This document shows positions 52,256 to 60,252 of a stretch of DNA of 64,000 nucleotides, piece by piece. The stretch comes from DATJGF01 sp035495315 (GTDB taxonomy: Bacteria > Verrucomicrobiota > Verrucomicrobiia > Limisphaerales > UBA8199): NCBI GenBank assembly GCA_035495315.1, contig DATJGF010000237.1, positions 1-64,000 of the forward strand, read 5' to 3'. Positions within the stretch are counted from its first letter, which is position 1, and each line of letters begins with the position of its first letter. The notes below the pieces were generated by a model. That model saw only the letters and a list, made by a program, of their open reading frames with translations. It was not told the origin of the DNA and did no database searches. The translations under genes were made by a program, and so were the position numbers.

Positions 52256-53374
52256 TCAGTGCGTTTTCGGTGATCCCGCCTGAGATGGTTGCGCTAAAAG
52301 AGCAGCGGTATCCCGCGCAGCCTTGGTTTCCATACCGGGTTTTTGCAGGAAACCCAAGTCTCGAAACCAATCAATTAATCGGTCCTGCCAGGTTCCAAAT
52401 GGGAGGTTGCGATTGCCCAGCCCTGCGTTCATGCGAGTGCCATCGCTTAAAGGCTCTCCGGGATGCCGTCCATTGCCATAGATGTGCATTTCGACGTTAG
52501 GAATACCCGCTCGCAGCATGGCGGTAAAATATTCGTCAGCCCAAATCGCGTGCACCCGGTCGCCAGACCCGCCGCACATGATAAACGCTGGCGGCGCATT
52601 GCGCGGAATCGGCGGATTCTCGCCTCGGGCAAATGGAGTCGGCCCCGGGTAAATGACCCCAACGAAATCAGGTCGTGACGAAACACCGGTCAACGGATCC
52701 GCCGGATCACTGTTTTGCTTATCGAAGTCTTCGAAGAAAATCGCTGCCGGTGAGGCTAGTTCGGCCCCGGCCGAGAATCCAATGATACCAATTTTATTCG
52801 GATCGATATTCCAATCTTTAGCATGGGCGCGAACCAGGCGAATGGCTTGCATCGCGTCATGAACGGCATTGGTCTTCACGTTGTAACCGTCTCGACGCAG
52901 TCGATACCGTAGAATAATTGTGTTCACGCCGTAATTGTAGAAATAGGGAACAAAATCAGCACTTTCAGAGCCGACGTTCAATGTATTATGTCCACCTCCA
53001 GCAGCTAGAATGACCGCCGCCCCCGTATTGATACCGCCATCGACGGTATGCACTTCGATCGATGGGTTGTGAATATTGACAATGCTGTTGATGCGACCGG
53101 GGACTGACTTGCTCAGGTTGTATTGCTCCGCCTCGCGCACACGCTCTTGGTTAAGCAGCGGTGAATCGGGTGAATATAGGGGAAGGACAACACCACCCGG
53201 GCAGATAGGTTGGGGAGCGTAAGGCGCATCATTGGTCGGACCCGGCTTAGGGATGGCCAACGGTCCCGGCAGAGACGGTAATTCTGCCGCCTGGCAACAA
53301 GCGCTCAATAAAGTTCCGAGTGAGATTGCAGCGACGAGAATCAGTAGCCAGCGTACGGATGCGGGGGTGTGCAT
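52256..53374 (-). CDS. Secreted alpha/beta hydrolase (esterase/BD-FAE-like)
   Basis: A 372-residue secreted hydrolase with a signal or lipoprotein peptide (LLILVAAISLGTLLSACCQA; LSAC could be a lipobox). It then has an esterase-like domain of the BD-FAE/Aes type: the HGGG-like oxyanion motif is AAGGGHNTLN, the nucleophile is Ser in IGFSAGAELA, Asp lies in CGGSGDRVHAIW and His in NGRHPGEP. It likely deacylates acetylated or feruloylated sugars. The tail beyond about 350 is low-complexity. It is convergent with msrA. Confidence 0.88.
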   Translation of the reverse strand: MHTPASVRWLLILVAAISLGTLLSACCQAAELPSLPGPLAIPKPGPTNDAPYAPQPICPGGVVLPLYSPDSPLLNQERVREAEQYNLSKSVPGRINSIVNIHNPSIEVHTVDGGINTGAAVILAAGGGHNTLNVGSESADFVPYFYNYGVNTIILRYRLRRDGYNVKTNAVHDAMQAIRLVRAHAKDWNIDPNKIGIIGFSAGAELASPAAIFFEDFDKQNSDPADPLTGVSSRPDFVGVIYPGPTPFARGENPPIPRNAPPAFIMCGGSGDRVHAIWADEYFTAMLRAGIPNVEMHIYGNGRHPGEPLSDGTRMNAGLGNRNLPFGTWQDRLIDWFRDLGFLQKPGMETKAARDTAALLAQPSQAGSPKTH

Positions 53375-53489
53375 TCAGCTATTCTCCTCAGCCGCATTTT
53401 AGAGGCAAGTGCTATTGCGCAGCGCCAGGCGGCGCGCTGACGTAACGGGCGGCAGCCCCCGGCCCGGGTTCGAATTTTGGCTCCTATCC

Positions 53490-53532
53490 GCCGGGCAGGA
53501 TGCCCGGCTCTACGACAGGCGCGATGCCTGTC
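53490..53532. repeat. Two adjacent palindromes upstream of the amino-acid permease
   Basis: GCCGGGCA/TGCCCGGC (53490-53508) around GGA, then GACAGGC/GCCTGTC (53514-53532) around GCGAT. They lie about 60-100 bases before the permease start. They resemble the other dispersed palindromes in layout but not in sequence. Confidence 0.7.
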
Positions 53533-53590
53533 GCTACTTACAGCCATTGCCAAACCGGTCGGTCGCTGCAATATTCCCCTGCGATACCCC

Positions 53591-54919
53591 ATGTCATTTG
53601 TTCGCTCAATAGGCCGCTGGACGCTGACCGCCCTGATCATCAACTGCATCATCGGCAGTGGAATCTTTGGCGTGCCCGAACCGTTGATCGCGTCGGTGGG
53701 GCGGGCCAGCCCTATCGCTATGATCATCGCTGGCCTCTGCATGGCGATTATCGTCGCGTGCTTCACCGAAGTCGGCTCACAGTTCTCCGAACCCGGCGGT
53801 GTCTACCTCTATGCGCGGACCGCCTTTGGAAGATTTGCCGGTCTGCAAGTCGGCTGGTTTTGGTTTCTCTCAACAGTGGCCAGCGCAGCCGCTGCCGCAA
53901 ATCTGTTTGTCGAGTACCTCGCCGGCTTCGCTCCTGCCGTGGCCCAGGGGTGGGCTCGACTGCTGGTTATTACGGTCATGATTCTTCTACCGGCTCTGGC
54001 AAACTACCGAGGGGTGCGCCAGGGCGCGCTGTTGAGTAGCACCTTCACGCTGGCCAAACTGCTTCCCTTGTCGGTTTTGATCCTCCTAGGCCTGATCCAC
54101 TTCAGCCGCCATGCCGAGATCGTCACCCTGTCAGAAATTACCGGACCCGGTTGGATGGCATGGGCAAATGCCCTGGTGCTGCTGTACTTCATCTATAGTG
54201 GATTTGAAGACGCGATGATCCCCGCGGGGGAAATCAAGAACCCACAACGCACGATTCCGATGGCGTTGGTCATCGGGATGGGGATTTGCATGGTCGTGTA
54301 TACCTTGATCCAGTTTTTGGTCGTCGCCACCCTTGGAACCACCGCGCCGGAGCGGCCTTTAGCCGCCGCAGCGGCTGTCCTGATCGGCAACGGTGGTGAG
54401 AGATTTGTGGAGATTGCAGCGATGATTTCAGCTTACGGATGGCTTTCGGGATCGATGCTGAATGCGCCTCGTTTGCTCTTTTCCATGGCGGATCGTCGCG
54501 AATTACCAGTGCTGTTTGGCAAACTGCATCCGAGGTTTAATACGCCACACTTCTCAGTCATTACATTTGCCGTTTTGGCATGGCTCCTCGCCCTTACCGG
54601 AACGTTCCGTTGGGCCGTGGTCCTGAGCGCCGGTGCGGCAATGATTTTCGACGGCGTGGTCTGTGCCGCGCTGCCGCGTTTGCGACGCATTCAGCCCCAG
54701 GCTTCTGGCTTTCGTTTGCCCTTTGGGGGGATATTCAGCCTCTTGGGCATGCTCATTTGTGTTGTGCTGCTGAGCCGCATGGAACTGCGGCAAGTGCTGC
54801 TGATGGGAATTACCGCGCTGATTGCGGCGGCAAACTGGTGGTGGGCGCGCCTGAGCGATTCTCGCGCCGGAGAACTGCCAACTCTTCCCTCTGAGAACAT
54901 CCGCACTCCTGCCGCTTAA
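53591..54919 (+). CDS. Amino-acid permease (APC superfamily)
   Basis: A 442-residue transporter of about twelve membrane segments. The first is LTALIINCIIGSGIFGVPEP, the conserved APC GSGIF motif, followed by AGLCMAIIVACFTEVGSQF and GGVYLYARTAFGRFAGLQVGW. It likely imports or exchanges amino acids or amines. The frame is open upstream to 53477 only across repeat DNA, so the ATG at 53591 is preferred. It precedes the two Opp/Dpp ATPases by 36 bases. Confidence 0.9.
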   Translation: MSFVRSIGRWTLTALIINCIIGSGIFGVPEPLIASVGRASPIAMIIAGLCMAIIVACFTEVGSQFSEPGGVYLYARTAFGRFAGLQVGWFWFLSTVASAAAAANLFVEYLAGFAPAVAQGWARLLVITVMILLPALANYRGVRQGALLSSTFTLAKLLPLSVLILLGLIHFSRHAEIVTLSEITGPGWMAWANALVLLYFIYSGFEDAMIPAGEIKNPQRTIPMALVIGMGICMVVYTLIQFLVVATLGTTAPERPLAAAAAVLIGNGGERFVEIAAMISAYGWLSGSMLNAPRLLFSMADRRELPVLFGKLHPRFNTPHFSVITFAVLAWLLALTGTFRWAVVLSAGAAMIFDGVVCAALPRLRRIQPQASGFRLPFGGIFSLLGMLICVVLLSRMELRQVLLMGITALIAAANWWWARLSDSRAGELPTLPSENIRTPAA

Positions 54920-54955
54920 AACTCTGGAAAACCGATCCAGCTGCTGCTTGAATGA

Positions 54956-55912
54956 ATGCCTCTGCTTGACATAAAGGATCTTCAACTCGACTTCGGGCGC
55001 GGCCAGCATGCGGTGCGTGCACTCGACGGGGTTTCGCTCTCAATTAATCCTGGTGAAACGCTGAGTCTGGTTGGTGAAAGTGGCTCGGGTAAAACCATCA
55101 CTGCTCTGTCGATCGCTCGTCTGCTACCTACCCCTCCGGCACATTATGCAGGAGGCCAAATCCTGGTGGAAGGACGGGACACCCTTGAAATGTCTGCCTC
55201 CGAACTGCGCGGTATCCGCGGGCGGCTAGTGAGCTATGTCTTTCAGGAACCTGGCGCTTCTCTTAATCCTGTTTTTCGCATCGGTTCACAGATCAAAGAA
55301 TCGCTCAAACTGCACCGGCCCGAAGCAGCCACTGACGCTGAAGTTATTCGCCTGCTTAAGACTGTCGGGATTCCCGCACCAGAAGCTCGTGCGCGCAGTT
55401 TTCCGCACGAATTATCCGGAGGCATGCAGCAACGCGTGATGATCGCCATGGCGCTCGCATCACATCCGAAGTTGCTCGTCGCGGATGAACCGACGACGGC
55501 GCTGGACGTCACGATTCAGGCGCAAATCATGCAGTTACTGCTCGACCTAAAGCGCCAATTCAACATGGCGATCCTGCTTATCACCCATAACCTCGGGCTG
55601 GTCGGTGAACTGGCCGATCGAGCTGCCGTCATGTACGCCGGGCAAATTGTCGAGAGCGGACCCGCAAAGGATCTGTTAGAAAAGCCGCTGCATCCTTACA
55701 CCCGTGCCCTGATCAATTCGGTTCCCGAGCTTGGCGCCGGTGCCACAAGACTGAGGAGCATTCCCGGAACGGTTCCGCAGCTCGGTGATTTGCCGAGCGG
55801 CTGCCGGTTTCATCCCCGCTGTCCGAACGCGCAACCGAGCTGCGCTCAAAAAGAGATCGATTTGCTCGAGCTTCGACCCGGCCGGTGGGCGCGCTGCCCA
55901 TATTCTGTATGA
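54956..55912 (+). CDS. Peptide/nickel ABC transporter ATP-binding protein (OppD/DppD-like)
   Basis: A 318-residue ATPase. Walker A is GESGSGKT, the signature is LSGGMQQRVMIAMAL and Walker B is KLLVADEPTTALDVT. The C-terminal oligopeptide/dipeptide cap (HPYTRALINSVPELG, PSGCRFHPRCPNAQPSC) bears the four-Cys Fe-S-like motif of OppD/DppD. It powers import of short peptides or nickel. No permease or binding-protein genes adjoin it, so the partner genes are elsewhere. It overlaps OppF by ATGA. Confidence 0.95.
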   Translation: MPLLDIKDLQLDFGRGQHAVRALDGVSLSINPGETLSLVGESGSGKTITALSIARLLPTPPAHYAGGQILVEGRDTLEMSASELRGIRGRLVSYVFQEPGASLNPVFRIGSQIKESLKLHRPEAATDAEVIRLLKTVGIPAPEARARSFPHELSGGMQQRVMIAMALASHPKLLVADEPTTALDVTIQAQIMQLLLDLKRQFNMAILLITHNLGLVGELADRAAVMYAGQIVESGPAKDLLEKPLHPYTRALINSVPELGAGATRLRSIPGTVPQLGDLPSGCRFHPRCPNAQPSCAQKEIDLLELRPGRWARCPYSV

Positions 55913-56886
55913 TCAGACCGCCTCTCCTCGCAGTGCGAAATCTTCGCGTCCACTTCCCGGCAAGCCGTACCTTATCAGGGGCGGTCAAGTCGTGGGTCAA
56001 GGCGGTCGACGATGTGAGTTTCGAAATTGCCACTAGTGAAACCTTGGGCCTGGTAGGCGAAAGCGGTTGCGGGAAGACAACATTAGGGCGCGCGGTGGCC
56101 AGGCTCATCGAACCAACGTCGGGTGAAGTTCTGCTCGAGGGTCAAGACATCACGCGGCTGAACGGTTCCGAACTGCGGGCATTGCGGCGTAAGTTTCAAA
56201 TGATCTTCCAGGATCCGTATAGCTCGCTGGATCCACGCATGACCATAGAAAACAGCATTGGCGAAGCGCTGGATATCCACCGGCTCGCTACAACTCCGCG
56301 AGAGCGGCGTGGTCGCATAGACGCATTGCTCAAGGACGTCGGTCTGGACCCGTCGCAGGCAACGCGTTACCCGCATGAGCTCAGTGGTGGCCAACGGCAG
56401 CGCATCGGCATTGCCAGGGCGCTTGCCGTCGAGCCGAAACTGATCATCTGCGATGAGCCGGTGAGTGCCCTGGACGTATCAGTGCAAGCACAGATCATTA
56501 ATCTGCTGAAGGATCTCCAAACTGAACGTGCGCTGGCCTATTTATTCATTGCTCACGACCTTGCGGTAGTCGAACACATCAGCCGCCGTATTATTGTCAT
56601 GTATTTAGGGAAAGTAGTCGAAATCGGAGAAACCAAAAACGTCTGCCAGCACCCCATGCACCCCTATACACAAGCGTTGATTTCGGCCGTTCCGGTGATC
56701 GATCCCGCTTCGAAACGCGAGCGCATCATCCTTCCCGGCGATGTGCCGTCGCCAATTCATCCGCCTGCCGGTTGTCCTTTTCACCCTCGTTGCCCTGTGG
56801 CCGAGGCGCGCTGCAGAACCGAGGTGCCCGGTTTGCGGGAGGTCACCAGCCGCCATTGGGTAGCTTGCCACCTGGCAAAAGCCTGA
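55909..56886 (+). CDS. Peptide/nickel ABC transporter ATP-binding protein (OppF/DppF-like)
   Basis: A 325-residue ATPase with Walker A GESGCGKTT, signature LSGGQRQRIGIARAL, Walker B LIICDEPVSALDVS and the C-terminal HPYTQALISAVPV and PAGCPFHPRCPVAEARC. It is the second ATPase of the Opp/Dpp pair, coupled to OppD by ATGA at 55909. A start eight codons earlier (55885) exists but lies inside OppD. After it, a repeat region runs to 57109. Confidence 0.95.
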   Translation: MIRPPLLAVRNLRVHFPASRTLSGAVKSWVKAVDDVSFEIATSETLGLVGESGCGKTTLGRAVARLIEPTSGEVLLEGQDITRLNGSELRALRRKFQMIFQDPYSSLDPRMTIENSIGEALDIHRLATTPRERRGRIDALLKDVGLDPSQATRYPHELSGGQRQRIGIARALAVEPKLIICDEPVSALDVSVQAQIINLLKDLQTERALAYLFIAHDLAVVEHISRRIIVMYLGKVVEIGETKNVCQHPMHPYTQALISAVPVIDPASKRERIILPGDVPSPIHPPAGCPFHPRCPVAEARCRTEVPGLREVTSRHWVACHLAKA

Positions 56887-56915
56887 AGTCTCGCAGTCAA
56901 TCGCCCATATGGTAA

Positions 56916-56956
56916 CGCAGAGTTTCACTCTGCTGTACCGCAGACTTCCAGTCTGC
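56916..56956. repeat. Palindromic repeats downstream of OppF
   Basis: CGCAGAGTTTCACTCTGCTG... (56916-56941) matches 26 of 27 bases of the repeat end at 42797-42823. A second hairpin, GCAGACT/AGTCTGC around TCC (56940-56956), follows directly. They lie 30 bases after the OppF stop and might help end that transcript. Confidence 0.8.
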
Positions 56957-57109
56957 ATCCGTTCATATCCCCTGCCCCCAAGTTTCCCTCCCGACCATTC
57001 ATGCCAGCAATTAACTAGGCGTCCGGCGAGCCGTCCAACCGCTTGCGCATAGTTCAGGAAGCCCGGGTTTTGGCCCGCGACTTGTCAAATCTAATAGGAC
57101 CGCGGCAAT

Positions 57110-57679
57110 TCAGGCGTCGAGAATTACTGCGCCAAGCCTCACCATTTCGTCCTCGGCCTTCTGGCCATCGGTCGGGTTCACGTTTACAGGACGGATAGCT
57201 CCTCTTAGCAACCTTACCTTGAACCCACGGCGCAAGGCATCTTTAACCGTGTTGAGCACACAATAGTCAGTCGCCAAACCTCCTACGTACAGACAGCCTA
57301 CTGATGCCTCGCGCAACAGTTCCTCCAGAGCTGTTCCTTCGAACCCGGAATACGTCTCTCGATCCGATGCCGATGGCTTGGAAATAACTCGTGCTGACGA
57401 GGGCAACCGCAGCGATGAGGCGAACTCAGCCCCTTTTGTATTCACGACGCAGTGAACTGGCCAGGGTCCGCCTTGCTCCCGAAATGAACAATGGTTTCGT
57501 GGATGCCAGTCGCGGGTGGCATAGATAGGCCATCTTTGTTGCTCAAATTGGGCAATATACCGGTTCAGAACCGGAATAACTTCATCGCCCCGAGGCACGG
57601 CGAGCGCTCCTCCCGGCAGAAAATCATTCTGAACATCCACAATGATCAGGGCTTTTTTGAGCGAGTCGTTTGCTGGCAT
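57110..57679 (-). CDS. pncA: Nicotinamidase (PncA-like)
   Basis: A 189-residue isochorismatase-family amidase. The catalytic triad is Asp15 (IIVDVQNDF), Lys101 (ISKPSA) and Cys140 (GGLATDYCVLNT); metal ligands Asp57, His59 and His63 lie in DWHPRNHCSF. The match with nicotinamidase/pyrazinamidase is close, so it should turn nicotinamide into nicotinate for NAD salvage. It stands alone: neither pncB nor nadD is near. Confidence 0.93.
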   Translation of the reverse strand: MPANDSLKKALIIVDVQNDFLPGGALAVPRGDEVIPVLNRYIAQFEQQRWPIYATRDWHPRNHCSFREQGGPWPVHCVVNTKGAEFASSLRLPSSARVISKPSASDRETYSGFEGTALEELLREASVGCLYVGGLATDYCVLNTVKDALRRGFKVRLLRGAIRPVNVNPTDGQKAEDEMVRLGAVILDA

Positions 57680-57807
57680 CAGTAACCTGGCTTGCTTAAA
57701 ACTGCGGTAAGCTCTCCACCCCCTGAAACTTTGTCGATCACTTGTGTCGAACGCTTGCTCGACCTAGCAAACTGCAAGCAAACATCACCGGCTACACTCG
57801 GATCCCG

Positions 57808-58656
57808 CTACAGTTTTCGCGTCGAATGCTCCGCCAGCCAATACGAATCTACATTATTGGGCGAAGGGAAATTCAGTGGCGTCAACACCCCGGGCACTAG
57901 AGGTGGCGTCGTTCGACGATCCCGCCATTTGTGAATTTCCGAGTGACCATCGACAAAAGAAAAACCACCTGCGCCCCCGTGATAACTCGCGGGCAAATCA
58001 ATCAAGTACCAAGCGCCCGGCTGGTCCGGAAATCCGGACATACTGGTACAGAACTCGCCGTCATTGATGCTATCCTCTCGTTCATCGAGGAACACCCAGG
58101 TCATCGAGGGCCCAGGCTGGACGACGTGGCTCATTTTCTTATATTTGAAAAATCCCTGACAGCCCGTGAAGGCATCGGCGTCGCTGCTGTTGAACCAACT
58201 CAACATCGAAACGCTCCTCACGCGGGGCAGCAACTGACCATTTGCCCGCACCGAGGACTTGTCGGCCGGGCACTTCCAAATCCCCGGGCTGTTGCCGCAA
58301 TACGGCCATAAAAGGCTCTTCTTGAGATCTTGATTGATGTCCCAGTTGCTTGCCTTGGAAGTAAAGTCCAGGTCTCCGGTGACCCAAATCGATTTGTATT
58401 CCGGGGTTCCAGTACTTCCCCAGGCTGAGGGTACCTTGTCGTTGTTATCCTCACAATACAGTCTCCACGCCAACATCATCTGGCGCCCGTTGTTCATGCA
58501 ATGAACTCCCGCAGCTTTCGCCTTGGCACGGCTGAGGGCGGGCAACAGCATCGCTGCCAGTATCGCAATAATCGCAATCACGACCAGCAGCTCGATCAGC
58601 GTAAAACCGCCAACTCTTGTGGCCCGGTAGGAGGTTGTTGAGCGGGTGAAGTCCAT
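57808..58656 (-). CDS. Prepilin-type protein with H-X9-DG C-terminal domain
   Basis: A 282-residue protein with a type IV prepilin leader: GGFTLIELLVVIAIIAILAA, cut after the second Gly, with Glu at +5. A C-terminal region follows with SYHGGAGGFSFVDGHSEIHKW, the 'H-X9-DG' domain seen in Planctomycetota and Verrucomicrobiota. Dozens of paralogues of this type occur per genome and their role is unknown, perhaps a pseudopilin of a type II-like secretion system. I chose the ATG at 58656, with one at 58662 also in frame. It is divergent from the PEP-CTERM gene. Confidence 0.9.
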   Translation of the reverse strand: MDFTRSTTSYRATRVGGFTLIELLVVIAIIAILAAMLLPALSRAKAKAAGVHCMNNGRQMMLAWRLYCEDNNDKVPSAWGSTGTPEYKSIWVTGDLDFTSKASNWDINQDLKKSLLWPYCGNSPGIWKCPADKSSVRANGQLLPRVRSVSMLSWFNSSDADAFTGCQGFFKYKKMSHVVQPGPSMTWVFLDEREDSINDGEFCTSMSGFPDQPGAWYLIDLPASYHGGAGGFSFVDGHSEIHKWRDRRTTPPLVPGVLTPLNFPSPNNVDSYWLAEHSTRKL

Positions 58657-58852
58657 GAACAAATTAAAGGCCTACCTCGGTAGAGAGTCAAGGCAATTGA
58701 TGAGCAACTTCAGAACTCGCCTAGCTGTCCATTGGCCTTCGAGTCGAATGATGCTCCTGAATTTCGAGGTCACCTTTCCGGGAACCTTTTGTTCTCCCGC
58801 GCCTCTCATATCAAAGCACCGATCAATTTGAACCACTAACTGGAACGCTTTT

Positions 58853-59524
58853 ATGAAAACCCTCACCATTAAAAGTATTTCACATTCCATCCGCTTCGCT
58901 TGCGAAGTGGTTGCCGGCAAGCCTGGAACTTTCCTTTTGACTTTGCTGTTGAGCGGTTCGGCCTTGAGCAGTGCTGCCCAAACTATCTCAGCGAGTGCGG
59001 GAATAAGCGGCCAGCCCGCGGGTGTCAATCTTTTTAACTATACTATCACGTTGAACAATTCCGCCAGCTCAAGCAGTTCAATCGGCACCTTCTGGTATGC
59101 CTGGCTGCCTGGACAGGATTATCTCCCCTCCAGCCCAAGCCTGGTCACGCCTCCAACGGGTTGGACAGATACAATCACTCACTTCGGCGTTACCGATGGC
59201 TATGCCATCGAATTTTTCGCCAATGGGCCTGCCGATGCCTTGGCACCTGGCCAGTCCCTCGATTTCAATTTCGAGACGCTCGACTCACCAGCCGCCTTGG
59301 CGGGCAACTCGCCTTATTATCCCACCATACCCGTCGGAACTTCGATGGTCTATGGCGGTGGACCTTTCTCCCTCCCCAGCGATCAGTTTGTAGTTCAATC
59401 AGTGCCGGAACCTTCTGGGTTCGGGTTCTGCCTATTAGGAACGCTCAGCCTCTTGGTCGTGGGCAGTCGGCGTCGCTGCTCGCCTCCGCGATCAGTTCTT
59501 GGGCAATTCATGACCCGCAACTGA
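58853..59524 (+). CDS. PEP-CTERM sorting-signal exported protein
   Basis: A 223-residue exported protein: signal segment GTFLLTLLLSGSALSSAAQ, a low-complexity beta-rich body (NNSASSSSSIGTFWYAW), then VPEPSGFGFCLLGTLSLLVV and a basic end GSRRRC. This is the PEP-CTERM sorting signal, handled by an exosortase, which is not in this window. The frame continues 15 residues past the basic cluster, unlike most members, and its last 33 bases overlap the end of the convergent DUF4190 gene. The body has no recognised domain. Confidence 0.85.
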   Translation: MKTLTIKSISHSIRFACEVVAGKPGTFLLTLLLSGSALSSAAQTISASAGISGQPAGVNLFNYTITLNNSASSSSSIGTFWYAWLPGQDYLPSSPSLVTPPTGWTDTITHFGVTDGYAIEFFANGPADALAPGQSLDFNFETLDSPAALAGNSPYYPTIPVGTSMVYGGGPFSLPSDQFVVQSVPEPSGFGFCLLGTLSLLVVGSRRRCSPPRSVLGQFMTRN

Positions 59525-60025
59525 GCACGCCGGCTTCTCTCCGACTGAATTGATCGAGTAAGTCCCTCCTGCGGGACAAACGAAAGCAGTAAAATCCCGC
59601 TTCAAGTAAGGCGTCAGGTCCTGTCCCGTCGGTGTTTGGGATCCATCTTTGTTCTTTTCGACCGCCCACATTTGCTTGGCAGCATCGATCTGGCGCAAGT
59701 TATTAACGCACATGTTAGTCATGGCCACATTACGCGCCTTGACGAAATTGGGAATGGCGATTGCAGCCATCATCGCGATAAGGGGTATCATTGCGATACT
59801 GAGATAGCCGGTCACCAACCCGCCTATTGCCAAACCATTGCCCTCCAGCATGCCTCCGGAGCGCTTGATTCGCGACAAAGCCGTGTGGCCGAAGATCACG
59901 GCTGGAATGCCGGCAATAATCGAGAAACAGAAAACACCGAGTATACCCAGCACCAGACTCCAAATGGCCAAGCCTGAGGTCTTAGGCTGTCCAAGTGACG
60001 TCGGTAATTGCGGAGGTGCGCTCAT
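59492..60025 (-). CDS. DUF4190 membrane protein with pilin-like tail
   Basis: A 177-residue protein. Residues about 15-95 hold the two-helix DUF4190 membrane region (GLAIWSLVLGILGVFCFSII, GNGLAIGGLVTGYLSIAMIP), then MAAIAIPNFVKARNVAMTNMCVNNLRQID, close to the pilin/pseudopilin post-leader sequence. A soluble C-terminal domain has TAFVCPAGGTY. The combination is common in Verrucomicrobiota, and a cell-surface or secretion link is inferred. MSAPPQLPTS at 60025 is the likely start, with a GTG frame open to 60076. It overlaps the PEP-CTERM gene's 3' end. Confidence 0.85.
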   Translation of the reverse strand: MSAPPQLPTSLGQPKTSGLAIWSLVLGILGVFCFSIIAGIPAVIFGHTALSRIKRSGGMLEGNGLAIGGLVTGYLSIAMIPLIAMMAAIAIPNFVKARNVAMTNMCVNNLRQIDAAKQMWAVEKNKDGSQTPTGQDLTPYLKRDFTAFVCPAGGTYSINSVGEKPACSVAGHELPKN

Positions 60026-60252
60026 AAATATGTCCTTCAGTTTCCTAATTACAGGACCTTGGTAACCGAGACACACGAATTAGTCAGTCAAAAAAGTGGA
60101 GTCAAAAATCGTCTTTGTGCCTCCATGTTCGTGCCCCTATTTTTTGCCTTCTCTATCTGGTCTGACTTTCTGCCTCCATATTTTTGCCTGGTAAGGTCGT
60201 TTCCGCCTGCATCGGAGTGGACTCCAAAGCCTGCGTGATGCATGATGATTGC

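Noticed and set aside
53440..53500. Possible tRNA, because GGGTTCGAATTTTGG looks like a T-arm
   Set aside because: The flanking bases do not form a T-stem, and no acceptor or anticodon arm can be drawn.
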